Notes under the pieces: generated by a model
The model's database searches: none
The model's input: only the letters and a program-made list of their open reading frames with translations
Told to the model about the DNA's origin: nothing
Program-made: the position numbers and the translations under genes
NCBI GenBank assembly: GCA_000934455.1
Contig: KN882961.1
Coordinates: 126,150 to 172,418 of the forward strand
DNA: 46,269 bases
Direction of reading: 5' to 3'
Source of the DNA: Apostichopus parvimensis
Lineage: Eukaryota > Echinodermata > Holothuroidea > Aspidochirotida > Stichopodidae
Shown: positions 33,882 through 46,137 of the stretch, one piece after another
Layout of the letters: each line of letters opens with the position of its first letter
Numbering within the stretch: position 1 is the first letter of the stretch

Positions 33882-35382
33882 AGAGTAAAGAGCAGTTCAT
33901 TCGACATTTAAAGGGAACGTACAAGCACCTTTACGACAATGTTCAGACTGTTTCATACTTACATGATACACTGTTAAGTGAGGATCGAACGTTTGTCGAA
34001 GGTGGAATGGAATGCTTGTCAGGAAAGATGGGAGAATGGGAAAGGTTGGAATCGTACCAAGCAATATGGTCAGACCCACGAGTCAAATCGAAATTGAGGG
34101 TAATAGAGGGTGATCCATTATTCGGTAAAACACGCCTGACTCTCAAAATTGCATACGAATGGTGCATTAGTGCCCCAGGATCAAACAAAGTAGAGATACT
34201 TATACATTTAAATCTCGGAAAATTGATGGGTATCACTTCTATCTATGAATCCATTAAGAGGTTACTATTACCTAGCGACTTTAATATCGATATTGATATG
34301 ATCAAACAGATTTTAAATGACACTTCCTCGCTAGTGTTTGTGTTAGATAGCTACGACGAATACATTAACAGTGAACCAACGGCAGAGCCACAAGGTGATG
34401 TCTTGGCGATATTGAAGGAAGACATATTGGCTCACTCAGAGGTTATTCTAGCTACGCGTTTACCGTGTAATCCGGAGCACTTTAGCACACCCAAGAAAAC
34501 AATTCGATTAACAGGGTTCGACAAGTTAAAACAAAACCAATATATTCACAACGATATTAAGAATACTGGTTTAGTGGAGATAATAAAGGAATCGCTCTTA
34601 GAAAACCCTGTCATAGAGGGCTTTTGTCGAGTGCCTTTCGTTCTTGCAATATACACACGCATTACTCAAGAAAACGACGCCTCAAAGCAATTTAACACTA
34701 TCACGAGATTCATGCGAAAAGTGATCTTGTGTTTTCACGAACACCTCAAACAGAAATTTCATGATCAACATGTTGCATATGTTACTGATCATTATAGCTT
34801 GAACGAGTTAGCTTTCAAAAGCCTAACTGGATATGATGACCACTGCTGGAGTAAGGAACAACTTTTCCAAATTCTTGGACGAGACTGTTTGGAACATTAT
34901 TTACGCATTGGAACTCTTCGTGAACTTGATGTACGACCTCCTCACCTTCAAACTACTGGAACTGATAGCTCTCTAACAATAAGACAAGTTACATTTTCCA
35001 CATTTTGTTCGTCCATTGGTATGCTGCTCATTACTTTGTAGATTTTATGGTCAGAAAGGAAAGAGACGTTGAACAACCAACCGAAATAAATATTTCAGAA
35101 GCTTTGGACGATTTGAATCCTTCAGATTTTCAACATTTTTATCAATTCGCCTGTGGAATTAATCCCAAAGTTGCTTCCCAAGTTGTACGTTACCTGCAGG
35201 GTATCGAAGGAAGTGAAGCATTTAAAAAGCTGTGTCTTCTTGAGCAAAGTGACGAAATCCATCGCGATGTCGATATAATAAGGGAACTAGTTTCTTCTAA
35301 AGATATTCATTTAGCAGGCGCTGACACAAGGTCACTGCAGAGAAATATGCTACACATACTTGCCATTGCATCCCATTACGAG
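33882..35382 (+). CDS. NLR gene 2, NACHT exon (frameshifted)
   Basis: Acceptor ctgtttttcacacag ends at 33881 and aligns exactly with the gene 1 acceptor (E-S-K-E versus E-K-K-N, both phase 1), so the ATG at 33836 inside the pyrimidine tract is probably not the start, although it would read in frame. Walker A is GDPLFGKT (DNA 34109-34132), which keeps GxxxxGKT but has Leu where Gly is usual. Walker B is VLDSYDE (Ser for Gly). The sensor is LATR. The NP...C..P motif is NPVIEGFCRVP. The donor is gtaaag at 35383. Confidence 0.82.
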
Positions 35383-35746
35383 GTAAAGTATAATCACTAG
35401 AATGGGTAAATATATCCACATATACTTATTTATGTGAACAAATTTCTTAAATCATACTTTGCTGGAACATCTTTCTAATTTGAAATTATTCTCTGTGCAC
35501 CGATTGGATACTAATGGGTACCCTTTCCGAGCAAAAAAAAAAACGATTGTTATGTTATAGAAATAACAACTTTATTCCGTTAAAAGGTTAATGTGTCTAC
35601 TCATGACAATACTTGGTGAAAAAATGAAAAACTTTATATTAATGTTTAATAAAAAAGGTACCATTTTTATAGTAGAATTATTGGAATTCTTACCTTTGAC
35701 CTTTGACCTATGCAGTAATGCTGATTTTTGTTACTCTATTCTGCAG

Positions 35747-35955
35747 ATTACAATACCACGTTTATTGCTACTTGAATCTCTGCAGTCCGTTAATCTTTCT
35801 GGCAATGAACTTGTTTTGAACTCTGGTCTCTATCTGCCGATACAAAATAATCTACAGGAGCTTTGGATTGAACTAGATGGAGTAGAACTGAACGTGGCTA
35901 GATTTAAAAGTGTCCTCTCGTATGCTTTGAACTGCCAAACATTGACCACTGTTGC
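35747..35955 (+). CDS. NLR gene 2, LRR exon
   Basis: 209-bp exon, phase 0 in and phase 2 out, after ttactctattctgcag, donor gtacgt. The start ITIPRLLLLESLQSVNLSG with NEL following fits the LRR consensus LxxLxxxNLSxNxL better than the gene 1 counterparts do. Confidence 0.82.
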
Positions 35956-35959
35956 GTAC

Positions 35960-36879
35960 GTATAATTAATGTCATTGCTTTACTACAATGCCACAATTAA
36001 CTAACATTTAAATAAGTACCACGAATTGCATTGGTTGTGAGTTGGGTGAGTTGTGCCAGTACAAACTAGGTGGTGTAAACTTAGCCATTATGGAACGGTC
36101 ATCATGTCATCGATGTAACATGACTTAATCTTTTAAAGACTTTGTGATGCACAATTAGGCCAGAACTAGATCATTAACAAATTTTATTCGAATCAGTGAC
36201 AGCAGAATGAGCTATGTGCTCTATCAAGTGAGGTTTCCAGTTCCTTTTGTTTTTGGTAATGATCCATTAAGATAGAGGGGGTGGGGGTTAGTCAGAAAAA
36301 AAAAACAGTACCTCTTTACGGTCGCTTTGTGGGCTACATCGAATGAAATTGAGACTTTCAACCCTGATTATACATTATATATCGAAAATTAGTTGACCGG
36401 TTCTAGGCAAATTGGTATTCATGCAATATTAGAAGATACTTTTTGAACATTTAATAGAAAAAGACAAGTCATATTCCTTTAGATGATATGCATACCAACA
36501 GATTATTGGTGTTAATGATATTTTGATATAAACATATTATAAGCAAGACAACTCATTATTAAACTTAATAATAAATTTAGTAAAGTATCACAGTTTTCAT
36601 TCAAAAGTGATGAAGAAAATGCCATCAGTTCGTGCCCTAATACTAGATTGTTTAAAATATTATTTCAAACTTAACTAATTTAATATAAATGGTTTTGAAA
36701 TATAGTTTTTGGACATTATTATTAATAAGAGTATCATAGTAATGTGTACTTTGCCAATGGGGTTGAAAGAGTTTTCGTGTTAAATAATCTTGTATATGTC
36801 TGTATATATGCATATGTCATGAGAAAAAAAAATCATTTAAAAAGAGAAAAAGACAATTCATTATTTTGTTATTACACAG
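35960..36879. other. Intron of NLR gene 2
   Basis: About 0.9 kb of AT-rich sequence with an A run near 36296 and no coding segment. Confidence 0.7.
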
Positions 36880-36956
36880 ATTTTCGTTAATCTTACTCCC
36901 TCTTCGGTTCGATGAGAAAGACATTCTGTTACAACTTCAAGAAAAGAGACTGGCAG
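36880..36956 (+). CDS. NLR gene 2, LRR continuation exon
   Basis: 77-bp, phase 2 in and phase 1 out, after ttattacacag, donor gtaaat. Encodes SLILLPLRFDEKDILLQLQE. Same length and phases as 9125-9201 in gene 1. Confidence 0.75.
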
Positions 36957-37351
36957 GTAAATATCGTTAACTGTGACGTAGATTTGAGATTACCTTCGGC
37001 TGACAACAATATGTTATTTTACATTCAAAAGTGTAAGAATTCACACTTTGAAAAGTCATCTAAAGTTCTCACTTTTTTTGAGTGATTTCATTATTTACCG
37101 CATTGCGAATGTTAGGAAAGTTAAGTCTTATAGAGCGAAACTTTTACAGATTATATACTTTGGTGTTAATTATCATCAATTCGTTATTTGGTGATAGTGA
37201 ATTTGACTCCTGTATATAAAACAGTCATTATGATGGACCGTACTCTCAAAGAGTGAGTTCTCAGTCTTCGGAAGGCATGGGCATATCGTTCAATTATTGA
37301 TTCATTCGTTTTATCAGTGTTCAACGGTACCTTTTACTTAGAGTAGGGAAA

Positions 37352-37640
37352 CAACCGATTCACACAGAGATTACAGTAACTAATGTAAATCTTAAAACAT
37401 TGTACCAAAGTCAAAATTGGATTGTGCTGACAAATCTGATAAAAATCGGTAGCATGTGCTATTAGGATAACGATAAGAACTGAGGATATGTGTAATCTCA
37501 ACAAATTACAACTGTGGGTTTTTGGTTGTTGGGTTGTTACACATATCCCCAGTTCTTATTGTAATCCGAATAGCACATGCTGCCGATTTATGGCACGATC
37601 TAGTTTTGACTTTGGTACAAAACTTTGTGCGTATCGGGTG
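37352..37640. mobile_element. Foldback MITE in an NLR gene 2 intron
   Basis: 289-bp element. The left arm (ttgtaccaaagtcaaaatt near 37398, agaactgaggatatgtgta near 37475) pairs with the right arm (tacacatatccccagttct near 37540, gttttgactttggtacaaa near 37603). The ends are caaccgattc and gtatcgggtg. It lies only 47 bp before the exon at 37688. A degraded relative is at 17028. Confidence 0.85.
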
Positions 37641-37687
37641 AGAATTATATGTTACCATAAAATGTTTCTTTCTCTTTCTTCAATTAG

Positions 37688-37746
37688 TTTTATGGTATCC
37701 ATCTTTAATGAGGTATAGACTGAATCCGCGCTCAGGTTTATGGGAG
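37688..37746 (+). CDS. NLR gene 2, L-W-P...LNPRSGLW exon
   Basis: 59-bp exon after tttcttcaattag, phase 1 in and phase 0 out, donor gtaaga. Encodes LWYPSLMRYRLNPRSGLWE, homologous to gene 1 exons 5 and 9. Confidence 0.75.
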
Positions 37747-38089
37747 GTAAGACAACATTTTCATTTTGTTGGATAATTCGATATTCTACTTGTTTCAGGC
37801 ACATTCAATCCAAGTAAAGCAAAAAAAGCTTAACATATTATAGTGTTTTTCACAATAATTTGTCCTACTTAAGACTACAATTTATAATAAATTCGAACAA
37901 AAACGAAAACAAAAACCTGATAAAATGAAAACGGCTAAAAGAAAGAACAACAAACTAAAAACAAAGGAATTATTCGACGACAGGAACCTGTATCAATTAC
38001 AAAATATGTTAAGAACATCTACCAGTGTATGGTATTTCTATATCATATAAATATACATATAAATACTATACTAACTTTATTTCTGACAG

Positions 38090-38137
38090 CACACTACTGG
38101 CCAAATAGCTCTTTCCCCGGAAGAACTGGAGAGAGAG
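38090..38137 (+). CDS. NLR gene 2, acidic tail exon
   Basis: 48-bp phase 0/0 exon after tatttctgacag, donor gttagt, encoding HTTGQIALSPEELERE. Same size as gene 1 exon 10. Confidence 0.68.
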
Positions 38138-38637
38138 GTTAGTACAAAAGAAAACATTCTGTTTACTTTGATTATCAGCTCTTTGTATTCTTTAATACGT
38201 TTACAACACGCTGACTTGTCAATTGTAACATCTTTTGTTAAGAACATTGGATATGATGAACAAATGATAATAGTCCGGCGACCGAAAAAACCGATTACTA
38301 TAATAGCAGCCCAAATGGAATGGGTAATATTAAATAAGAAAGAAATTGCAGATAAGGGAGGTTAAACATGTGGTTGGTTGAATAAATATTTACACCTGGA
38401 CCCACATCCCTGGCCACGAGAAAGGATTTGGCATTTCTAAGACAGTTATGAAAGGAAAATGTTAAGTAGTATGACGTGGTAAGTAGTTATTATGACTTAA
38501 GAAACACGTAATAAATATAACATTGTTTGACTTAACGCGTTAATGCTTTGCAAGAAGAAAACACATAAAATATTGTGCTGTCGTGTTCGTTTTGACAACA
38601 TGATTATCTCAAACCGTTTTACTTTCTCGATTTTCAG

Positions 38638-38667
38638 GTTAAAATGTTTCGGGAACTGCACCAATAG
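38638..38667 (+). CDS. NLR gene 2, terminal exon (VKMFRELHQ stop)
   Basis: After ctcgattttcag the frame encodes VKMFRELHQ and stops at TAG 38665-38667. The stop is followed at once by a donor-like gttagt, so a 3' UTR intron is possible. Matches LTLFRQRY of gene 1 exon 11. Confidence 0.6.
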   Translation, partial: VKMFRELHQ

Positions 38668-41333
38668 GTTAGTTTTACTTATACTGTTAATATTTCACAT
38701 ATTCATCCTTATGGGGTTGAATTGTTTACCATTTCCCATAAATAATTTAAGAGTTGTCTAAAATATGATATGTTAATGAAAAGTAGCTAAATATATCTCA
38801 CCAGACGGCGTACGTCATCCAAACTTTTTACACGGCCGGCAAACAGAGATTTGGTTTTGCAGTAATAATTGTCTGATATAGTTTCATATTATTATTATTA
38901 ATATTTTTCAATTCCAGATATACACAATTGACTGTCTTCTATCATTGCCGACCGTATCAACAAAGCATCCTCCAATATATTAGATCGCCAGCCAGTGACC
39001 ATCGTCTGCAATACTTGGCAGTAGAATGACAAAGTACAAACTGTAACACAATGAAAGTATGTCGTCTGATAAATACAAAGTGGCCTAAATGGAATTAATA
39101 CCGACAAAACCATGACTTTACAGAAGGCGGAGTAAGAACGGATTACATAAGTTTGTGGAATTGGTAGTTGTTAAGGGGCCCCGAGTTTTTGTTGAGGTCG
39201 CTGATGTGAGACTTAAGACGAAAGATCCAATCGATTTCTTTACGATTACGTTCAGTTGCTGATTTGAAGTTTAGAGGCAATTAAACTAAATTTTAGTATG
39301 TTTGAGAGAGTGTCTAAGACGATTAAAATGTTCGGAAACGGGGAATCCTGCAAAATTATCACGAATTGTTGTTGTTTTTGTTGTTGTTTTGGTTGTTGTT
39401 GTGATTATTAAAATGTAAGAGGAACTGAGCACCTGTTTTACCTACATAACTTCCCTCTTCACAAAGAACACAGCAGCATCTATGTAAATGACATATTTAG
39501 AACCACAAGAGAAAGGGATAGAGGTCTTAGACCATAATCGTCACTGGGTATTCTACCCATAGTGCCAGGGGTAATATGGGAGCAAAATGTGTCAACGAGG
39601 TTTTCCGCAACTGAAATTGCTTGCGGAGGTGGATATGGTTGGGAAGTCTGGAGGAAGTAAGTACAACCTGCAACTGCAAACTTCTTGTGTTTTTCGTATC
39701 TAAATACAAAATATAGACTACATCCTGACTAGTCCCTGAATTAATCGTAATAAATATGTGTCTTTCGATAGGTTCGCACTCAGAAGTTACCGTAAACCAC
39801 AATCACTCGCATTCCCTTGAACTTCGAAGAGCCCGAGATTTAGCGAAGGGTTAGGTCTTGCTATGCCTCACAGTAGGCATAAACTTACTCAGGTCTAGTA
39901 CATGAAGGTACTTATTAGCCTATGCTTTTGAATCTAAGCTGTCTGCGTGAAGGTTGTAGCAGGAGTACAACTGAGATATAAGTTTGCGACAGCTTATGGT
40001 AAGCTTTGTACATTAGAACAAGTACTTTGCTACGCTGTGGTACAACACTGCTAGTGCTGAGTAGAAACTTTCCATGATACAAACAGTAATCAGAAATGGT
40101 GAGTTGTATCAATATCAATCCAGAAAGAAAAGTTGGAAAAGATGGCATATTCAACAAGAAATAGACCAAAAAGCTACATCAAAAAAGTCTGTGATGTTAT
40201 CCAGAACTCTTGGTAGGAAATTAATCCTTGAGATATGTCTGGTGCTTGTCAAAATATGTTTCAAAGTCAGATCACACGTGGAGTGCAGCTTACGCTCACA
40301 TCCTTCTGTCAATGATCATAACCTTTATACACTCAATTAAGGTCACTCATACCCATTGATCTAGCATTAATTTGTCTCGTTATCTGCTATAGTTAGATGG
40401 TTTATCGAAGATTTCTTAGTTGTATCTGACAGATTCGCCTGTTTGCGGCGATTTTCGTACGAAGGAATCCGCCAGATCGATCGATTAGACTGAGCAAAAA
40501 GTGTGGCGTAATATACTTGTTAGCGCGAAAATTGATACGGGTTTCAACGAACCTGGGCAAAACCGTCGAGCATATGTTTCGTTTACCCAACGGGTTGGGT
40601 ACACCGTATAACCAATTTGTTGGTCAAGTTTTTTCACTACAGTTGGGCATTATGGATTTTCAACAACACTTCTTAAACCTACTGTTTTTTAGAGTGTAGA
40701 TTTTACAATATGATAGTTGACGTTTGTGCTAAAGCATCCCCCTTTACGGCCTTAAATATATCAATATTTTTTTAAAAAGGGTCCCCAATTGCCTCTCGAA
40801 GAGGGAATATGACCTCTCAAACGTCATAGGCCCATGCCAACTGGCCCGCCTGCCGCAACACCCACCCCACCCCCGATCTGGCCCACATACAATGTATTAA
40901 CCCGTGATTGGTTATAGTTAGTTTCGAGCTCGCCGCAAATTACACGACTGAACACAATTCGATGCAACCCGACTGTCGTTACGTGGAAAATCGTGTCTAG
41001 TCGGGCAGTGTGCGAGACAATCGGGTAAGGATCAGTCATACAGTGTGTGTGTGTAGCTGACTTAAAGCAAGAAAGGGATATAATTACCACCTGTAAACAA
41101 TGCCATAAAGTATTGATAAGGGAACTTTAGCAACCAGTGTGGAATATTCTTGTATTCTTACTGCATATCTTCCTTCTCTTTAATATTAATACACAAGGCT
41201 CTTAACCTCTGGGGAGAGGTTGCTTTTGTCTCTAATTTCAATTGTTTCTTAATATTTCCTTGTAAAACCAAGATGAGAAAAAAAGGTATACTGAAACCTG
41301 CCGCACACTGCAAAATGTCACGACCCGCAGCAA
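38668..41333. other. About 2.7 kb without a supportable gene
   Basis: Contains a GTT-rich microsatellite near 39366-39402, a CG-poor AT-rich stretch and a short GT run near 41043. Short frames such as 39527-39802 and 40824-41090 on the minus strand have no recognised family. Confidence 0.55.
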
Positions 41334-41576
41334 CTTGACTGTCGTCATTCCTAAAATCAAGGTACTTTTTAAGAAAAAGTCGCCAAGGAAAGAACCTGGC
41401 ACGAAAACCAAACTACCGAATGACTATTCCGCTTCTAACCCCAGTCCCCTTGCATCGGGACTTTGACTGTGATCATCGCCAGGTGTGCATCACCATTCCC
41501 CTCGTAAGGGCACAGATACTACACATGATCTTAGCCAAAAGGCCGACTTGACTGTCGTTATTCCTAAAATCAAGGT
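41334..41576 (-). ncRNA. Insertion with a U2 snRNA-like head, between 30-bp direct repeats
   Basis: The reverse complement of 41512-41546 reads tcggccttttggctaagatc, continuing through gtgtagtatctgt. This matches the conserved 5' part of U2 snRNA, including the GTAGTA branch-site pairing region, with about one mismatch in 35. After that the sequence no longer follows U2. The 183-bp insert (41364-41546) is flanked by 30-bp direct repeats (41334-41363 and 41547-41576, one mismatch) that look like a long TSD. No A tail is evident. A retroposed chimeric snRNA copy or a SINE with an snRNA head fits better than a working U2 gene. Confidence 0.75.
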
Positions 41577-44500
41577 TAGTCTGACAGTGTTCACGGGTTC
41601 AAGACACCGACTGAGATCATGATGTTGCTAGTTATAAATAGCGTCGGGAAAACTGAACATAACGCATTTCCCGACTGGCAGTCGTGCAGTCGGGCTTCGC
41701 GAATTAAACTGTACAGTGTTTAACTAATATAAATCAATCACGGTTTCATGGATTTGCATGCACCTATATATGATGCACACTAACTCCACAATTTTAACAA
41801 AGATTTTCATTAGAATGTGTACTCACATGAGATTACGAGAGGTCAACGGGACAATACTTTGACATCCAGTATCTGTTAATCTCCAAAAACTTTCGCGAAG
41901 TCAGGAAGAGTAAAATTACGTACGAACTTCACCATCTGAAAAGAACTAACTTTATGCTATAGAGTATCCCGGTATCAAACCAAAGTGATCCTCTCGAAAA
42001 ATTAAATCCTCCTTCATAAGGAATCATTCCTTCAGCCCTCGAAAAGATGTTTAGGTCTCTGAAACTATTGATCCTGAATTCATGGTACATAACTTTGGAT
42101 TACGAAATCATCGCGAAATAATAATAAGGTCAAATCCTGGGATATTGATCCAACGATAATAATTTGCACAAACATTTCCATGGATGTAGAGCACCATTAG
42201 AATGTTGCAGTGTCTTTAATGTATTTGATGAAAACATTTCACTAAATGGTTACACTATCACCCGCAGTCCCCGTACGTTCAATTGCTTAAGTTGGATTTG
42301 ATGCACAAACAACGTGCCTATTCAAGCTATCATTGATACAATACTGTATGACTAGATACAGAACATCTGTGCCTGGAATGTTCACAAAGACACCTGCGGT
42401 ATTCATTCATTCATTCATTCTTCGGAACAAAGAATGGGATTTTACGCGTATTGTCATGCTAACCATACCGGAGGTTCCTCGCATATCGATAGTATTTCTG
42501 AAACACGTGTTAGACCACCCACCACGCAATAAACTCACTTATTATGTATTCCAGTTTTACTCTGTCGAAAAGCTGGATTATCACTCGATGCCGGTCTCCA
42601 GGTTATACATCTGAATATCCGACCAATGATCCGGTTCATAGTCGGAGTTTATTATTGTTAATCAAGGTTTTTTGACCGACAATGTAGGTTTATAGTTAAA
42701 AATGCTAGATTATGGACTGATTAACCGAAATAATCGTTTGCATTCATATTTGCCAATTTTCACTAACGAGAAATATTTCGATAGTCATTGTGTTTAAATT
42801 CTGTAGATAAACACAAGTTTGTTCTTTTACTCCTAGCATAAACATATCGTTGAAATGAATGGTTTAGCCCTAACTAAATTTAGCCTGTATATGTATAGTT
42901 ATATTCACGACGAAAACGAAACCAAATTGGTAATAATCTCTCACATTCTCCCCCGCCCCAACCTCCAAGGAAAGGAAATAGCTTTTACGGTAGTAGACTG
43001 TACATTACTCTGATTCCACCTTTGTTTATTTTGATGTTTAATATTTATATCATTATGTTCTTTGTATATTCATTATTGTGAACATCAACAATTAACGAAC
43101 GTCAGGGCGGCACTTCCAATCTCAAATAAACATAGATGATCTAAATAATACTACATCCTCACTCTGACTATCCTGACCGGTCCACATTTTTCATTTTACG
43201 ATACGTTATAATCAGAAGATAGTTGTGTCCTTCTCCGTGTGATGTAAACTTTTTATTTTAGAGGGCGCTCGTACGCTTTATTCACAGTGCGGCGATCAAT
43301 AATGATATTGTTAAGGCCAGTGCAGAGAAATGGTTTCACTTTGAATACAACAGTTTTTAATTGTATGTTTTAGATTGAATGCTAGTCTGTAACGTTGGAC
43401 TTTTTCGTTTTAGGCTAGGTAGATTATTCTTTGTATATTTAAAACAAATATTTAGGTTGATTTTGATAAATCTATTACTTGCTTCAGGAACACAGTAGCA
43501 AAATTAATTCAAACAAACAGTAAATTAAAGTGTGGATGTTTCCAGTTCATCTTTAGTTCTTCAAAGTATGAAAACCAGAAAAAAATATCTGAGTGACAAC
43601 AGGTTGCAAGCTATATGTACTATATTCTCTAATTAACCGACTTCAAACAAGGTGCCATAATTTGATTAAGTGCAATCTAATTTTGAATTATCTGGAAATT
43701 TTGGTGTAACATTCTTGATAAGTCGAAACACGGCTGCTCTAAGGTTTTCAAAGAAGGAAACATTTTCTTTTCTTCACAGATGTGTAACGTAACGTTTGCT
43801 TAAGAGTAAGTTTAAGTAAATAAGATATCATTAAACGATGTAATAATGTATGCAGAGCGAAGGCTTGTAAATGAAGAGGAGAAAGATAACACTGAATTTG
43901 TGTGTCAGATAACACAAATGTATGTTATCGTGTAGTATTGGTTTCAATCAGTGTATTTCTTATCAGCAGGTGTACGGCCACAGCCACATGGTAAGATATA
44001 TTCATAGTATTATCATAGGAGTTAACATTACGTGGCTTGGTCGGGAAGATTGCAGTTACAAATTTACACACAAAAATGCCACTTAAAGTGTCATTAAATG
44101 TTAAATTATTTTTATCCGTACGCTAACCAAACATGTTCAGGTTTTACCACCGTTCCGGTAACATTTGCCTTCCACACACATCCCGTTCCTGCTTCACTCT
44201 TGAAATTGATCGACTGTCGTTTTCCATGATATATTTATCTTGGAAAACAATGAATTCCGGATAAAAATAAGTTAAAATTGCTTCATTATATTTGACTTTT
44301 GCAAGGCAATGTACATTTTAAGATATTGAACCACATGTGACCTCAGTACAAACTAAATAATGTAACTTATTCAAGCCAACCCCCCCCCCCTCTCTCCCCC
44401 TCTAGTCCAGTGTTGTCATGATATATTTGGTGATGGATATCTTACGCACCAACAATTGATCATGGCGTCGTATATATGCTAGCGTGTCCAGATTCCCACC

Positions 44501-44870
44501 CACCTCCTTCCCTAATCAACCAATAAGTTTAATATCACAAATTACGTGAAAACCTTATCGCGTTAGTGTAAGAAGTTTCATTTTTAACACATTTTAACTT
44601 CAGTACGTGTTCTTCATCTATTTGTTGAAAATCAGTGTAGATTAACTCATTAACTAAATAACGTAAATTACGATCAATCAGTTTTAAAGTCAAATGTTCT
44701 CGAACAAAACCAACTATACTTCCCATCGTACAAATGGAGAAAAGCTTTCGTTTTTTGAACTTTGATGTGTGTTCTGTTTTATTTGTTTCTTAATTTAATG
44801 ATTATTATCAGTAGTTAAACACTTTACTATTATTACACTTTATTATCAATACACCTAATTATTATTACCG
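41577..44870. other. About 3.3 kb without a supportable gene
   Basis: Contains an attc microsatellite near 42402-42420, a C run near 44380 and AT-rich sequence. The open frame at 42333-42614 has no recognised domain. Confidence 0.55.
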
Positions 44871-44878
44871 ATTATTAT

Positions 44879-45475
44879 CAGTGGCGGCGGAAGCCAATAA
44901 TTTTAGGGGGGGACGGATATCGAAGTCACTATCTAAGCGTAGCGCCACCATCGGTTGGCGCGGAGCGTACTAAAAAAATTTGGGTAAAATAGACCCCTCA
45001 GATCGCAGGAAATCGCTATTTCCGACCCCTAATAGTGTATTCGTGCACTAAATATTTTGATGTCTTAGGGTCTAAAAATTTAAAGATTAAATAAAATATT
45101 AGCTTGCGTACAAATATATTTATGATCGTTTTTCAGCCATGCAGTGTAGATTACACTTAGCGGCGAACACTTCGCAAAATAGTGTTGATTCTCTGCTGAA
45201 CAGCTAACATACATAGCAGTGATTATTGACTGAGTCATTTGGCTGTCACTTAAATTGGCAGCCACTACTTGTATTTTCCAAATATACTGACTCGTGTTTC
45301 CTTCTTTTTGACGAAGTTTGTGATCTATTTTCCGATATTTCCTCACATCGCGTTGATGGTTCGACGTGTTTGGTTTTAATTTTGATTTGGTTTGATTTTT
45401 TAGGGGGGACGTCCCCCCCTCTCAAAAATTAGGGGGGGACGTGTCCCCCCCGACCCCCCCGCTTCCGCCGCCTGT
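44879..45475. mobile_element. TIR DNA transposon
   Basis: Left end cagtggcggcggaagc and right end gcttccgccgcctg form inverted repeats. They are flanked by gattattat at 44870-44878 and 45476-45484, with one extra base of uncertainty at the right edge. The interior near 44930-45060 (gcgccaccatcggttggcg) is related in inverse orientation to 2950-3160. No transposase was found. Confidence 0.85.
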
Positions 45476-46137
45476 GATTATTATCACTATTTAAACACTT
45501 CTAAAGTTTATGGAGGAAGAGTCATAACCCCATCATTGAACTTTGTATCAATCTGCCATACTATCTCCTGCTTAGGATGCTGTTAACGAGACGATATATC
45601 TCTTTTACTGCAGACCACAAAATCACATCATGAAGAATGAAATTAGCCATTTACTCAGTCATAAAGATGAAACGATACAGAATCATACACTAAATGTTCT
45701 GCGTTTGAATTATAAATACATTTGAATGCAGGAGGGGAACAATCTTTTATCAAACGCGGTCCATTTCTTGAAAGGATGCTATTCGAAACAATTTACCGGG
45801 TTATGTTTACAAAATAAGCTAGGTTGATTGTACATTAAAATGTCGAAACTGTAACATATATTGTCCTTTCGCACTGGTCATAATTAACCTCCAAATCAAG
45901 ATAACAAATATACAAATTCATCTGGTTACAGTTTGAGGGAATATGACGTTGAAGATGACCACAACCATCTTAATTGTTACATCACATATTCATGTGCGCT
46001 TGCATTTACATGGAACGCCAAACAGTCCGGAGTCCTCATGAAAGTATGTATATAGGGCCACACAATACAAATGTTATACATCCTCAAATCAAGGATCTAT
46101 ACTTTCATGAAACAAATACCGAGGATACCACTTAGCA

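Larger units (their letters stand above)
33882..38667 (+). pseudogene. NLR gene 2: NACHT-LRR receptor with a 1-bp frameshift
   Basis: Proposed exons: 33882-35382, 35747-35955, 36880-36956, 37688-37746, 38090-38137, 38638-38667 (stop TAG 38665). Intron phases equal those of gene 1 (1, 0, 2, 1, 0, 0). There is one LRR module instead of two. The NACHT exon is 1501 bp, whereas its phases need a length of 3n+2 (gene 1 has 1514). The frame breaks at the T run 34994-34997: the protein reads LTIRQVTF, then continues in another frame as FVHWYAAHYF, matching VRFYHKLVCEWYA in gene 1. One missing T explains it, so either the gene is recently dead or the assembly has a homopolymer error. No first exon was found. 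Everything else looks intact. Confidence 0.78.

Noticed and set aside
41512-41546. Functional U2 snRNA gene
   Set aside because: Only the first ~35 nt match. The downstream stem-loops and Sm-site region of U2 are not recognisable, and the direct repeats indicate insertion.
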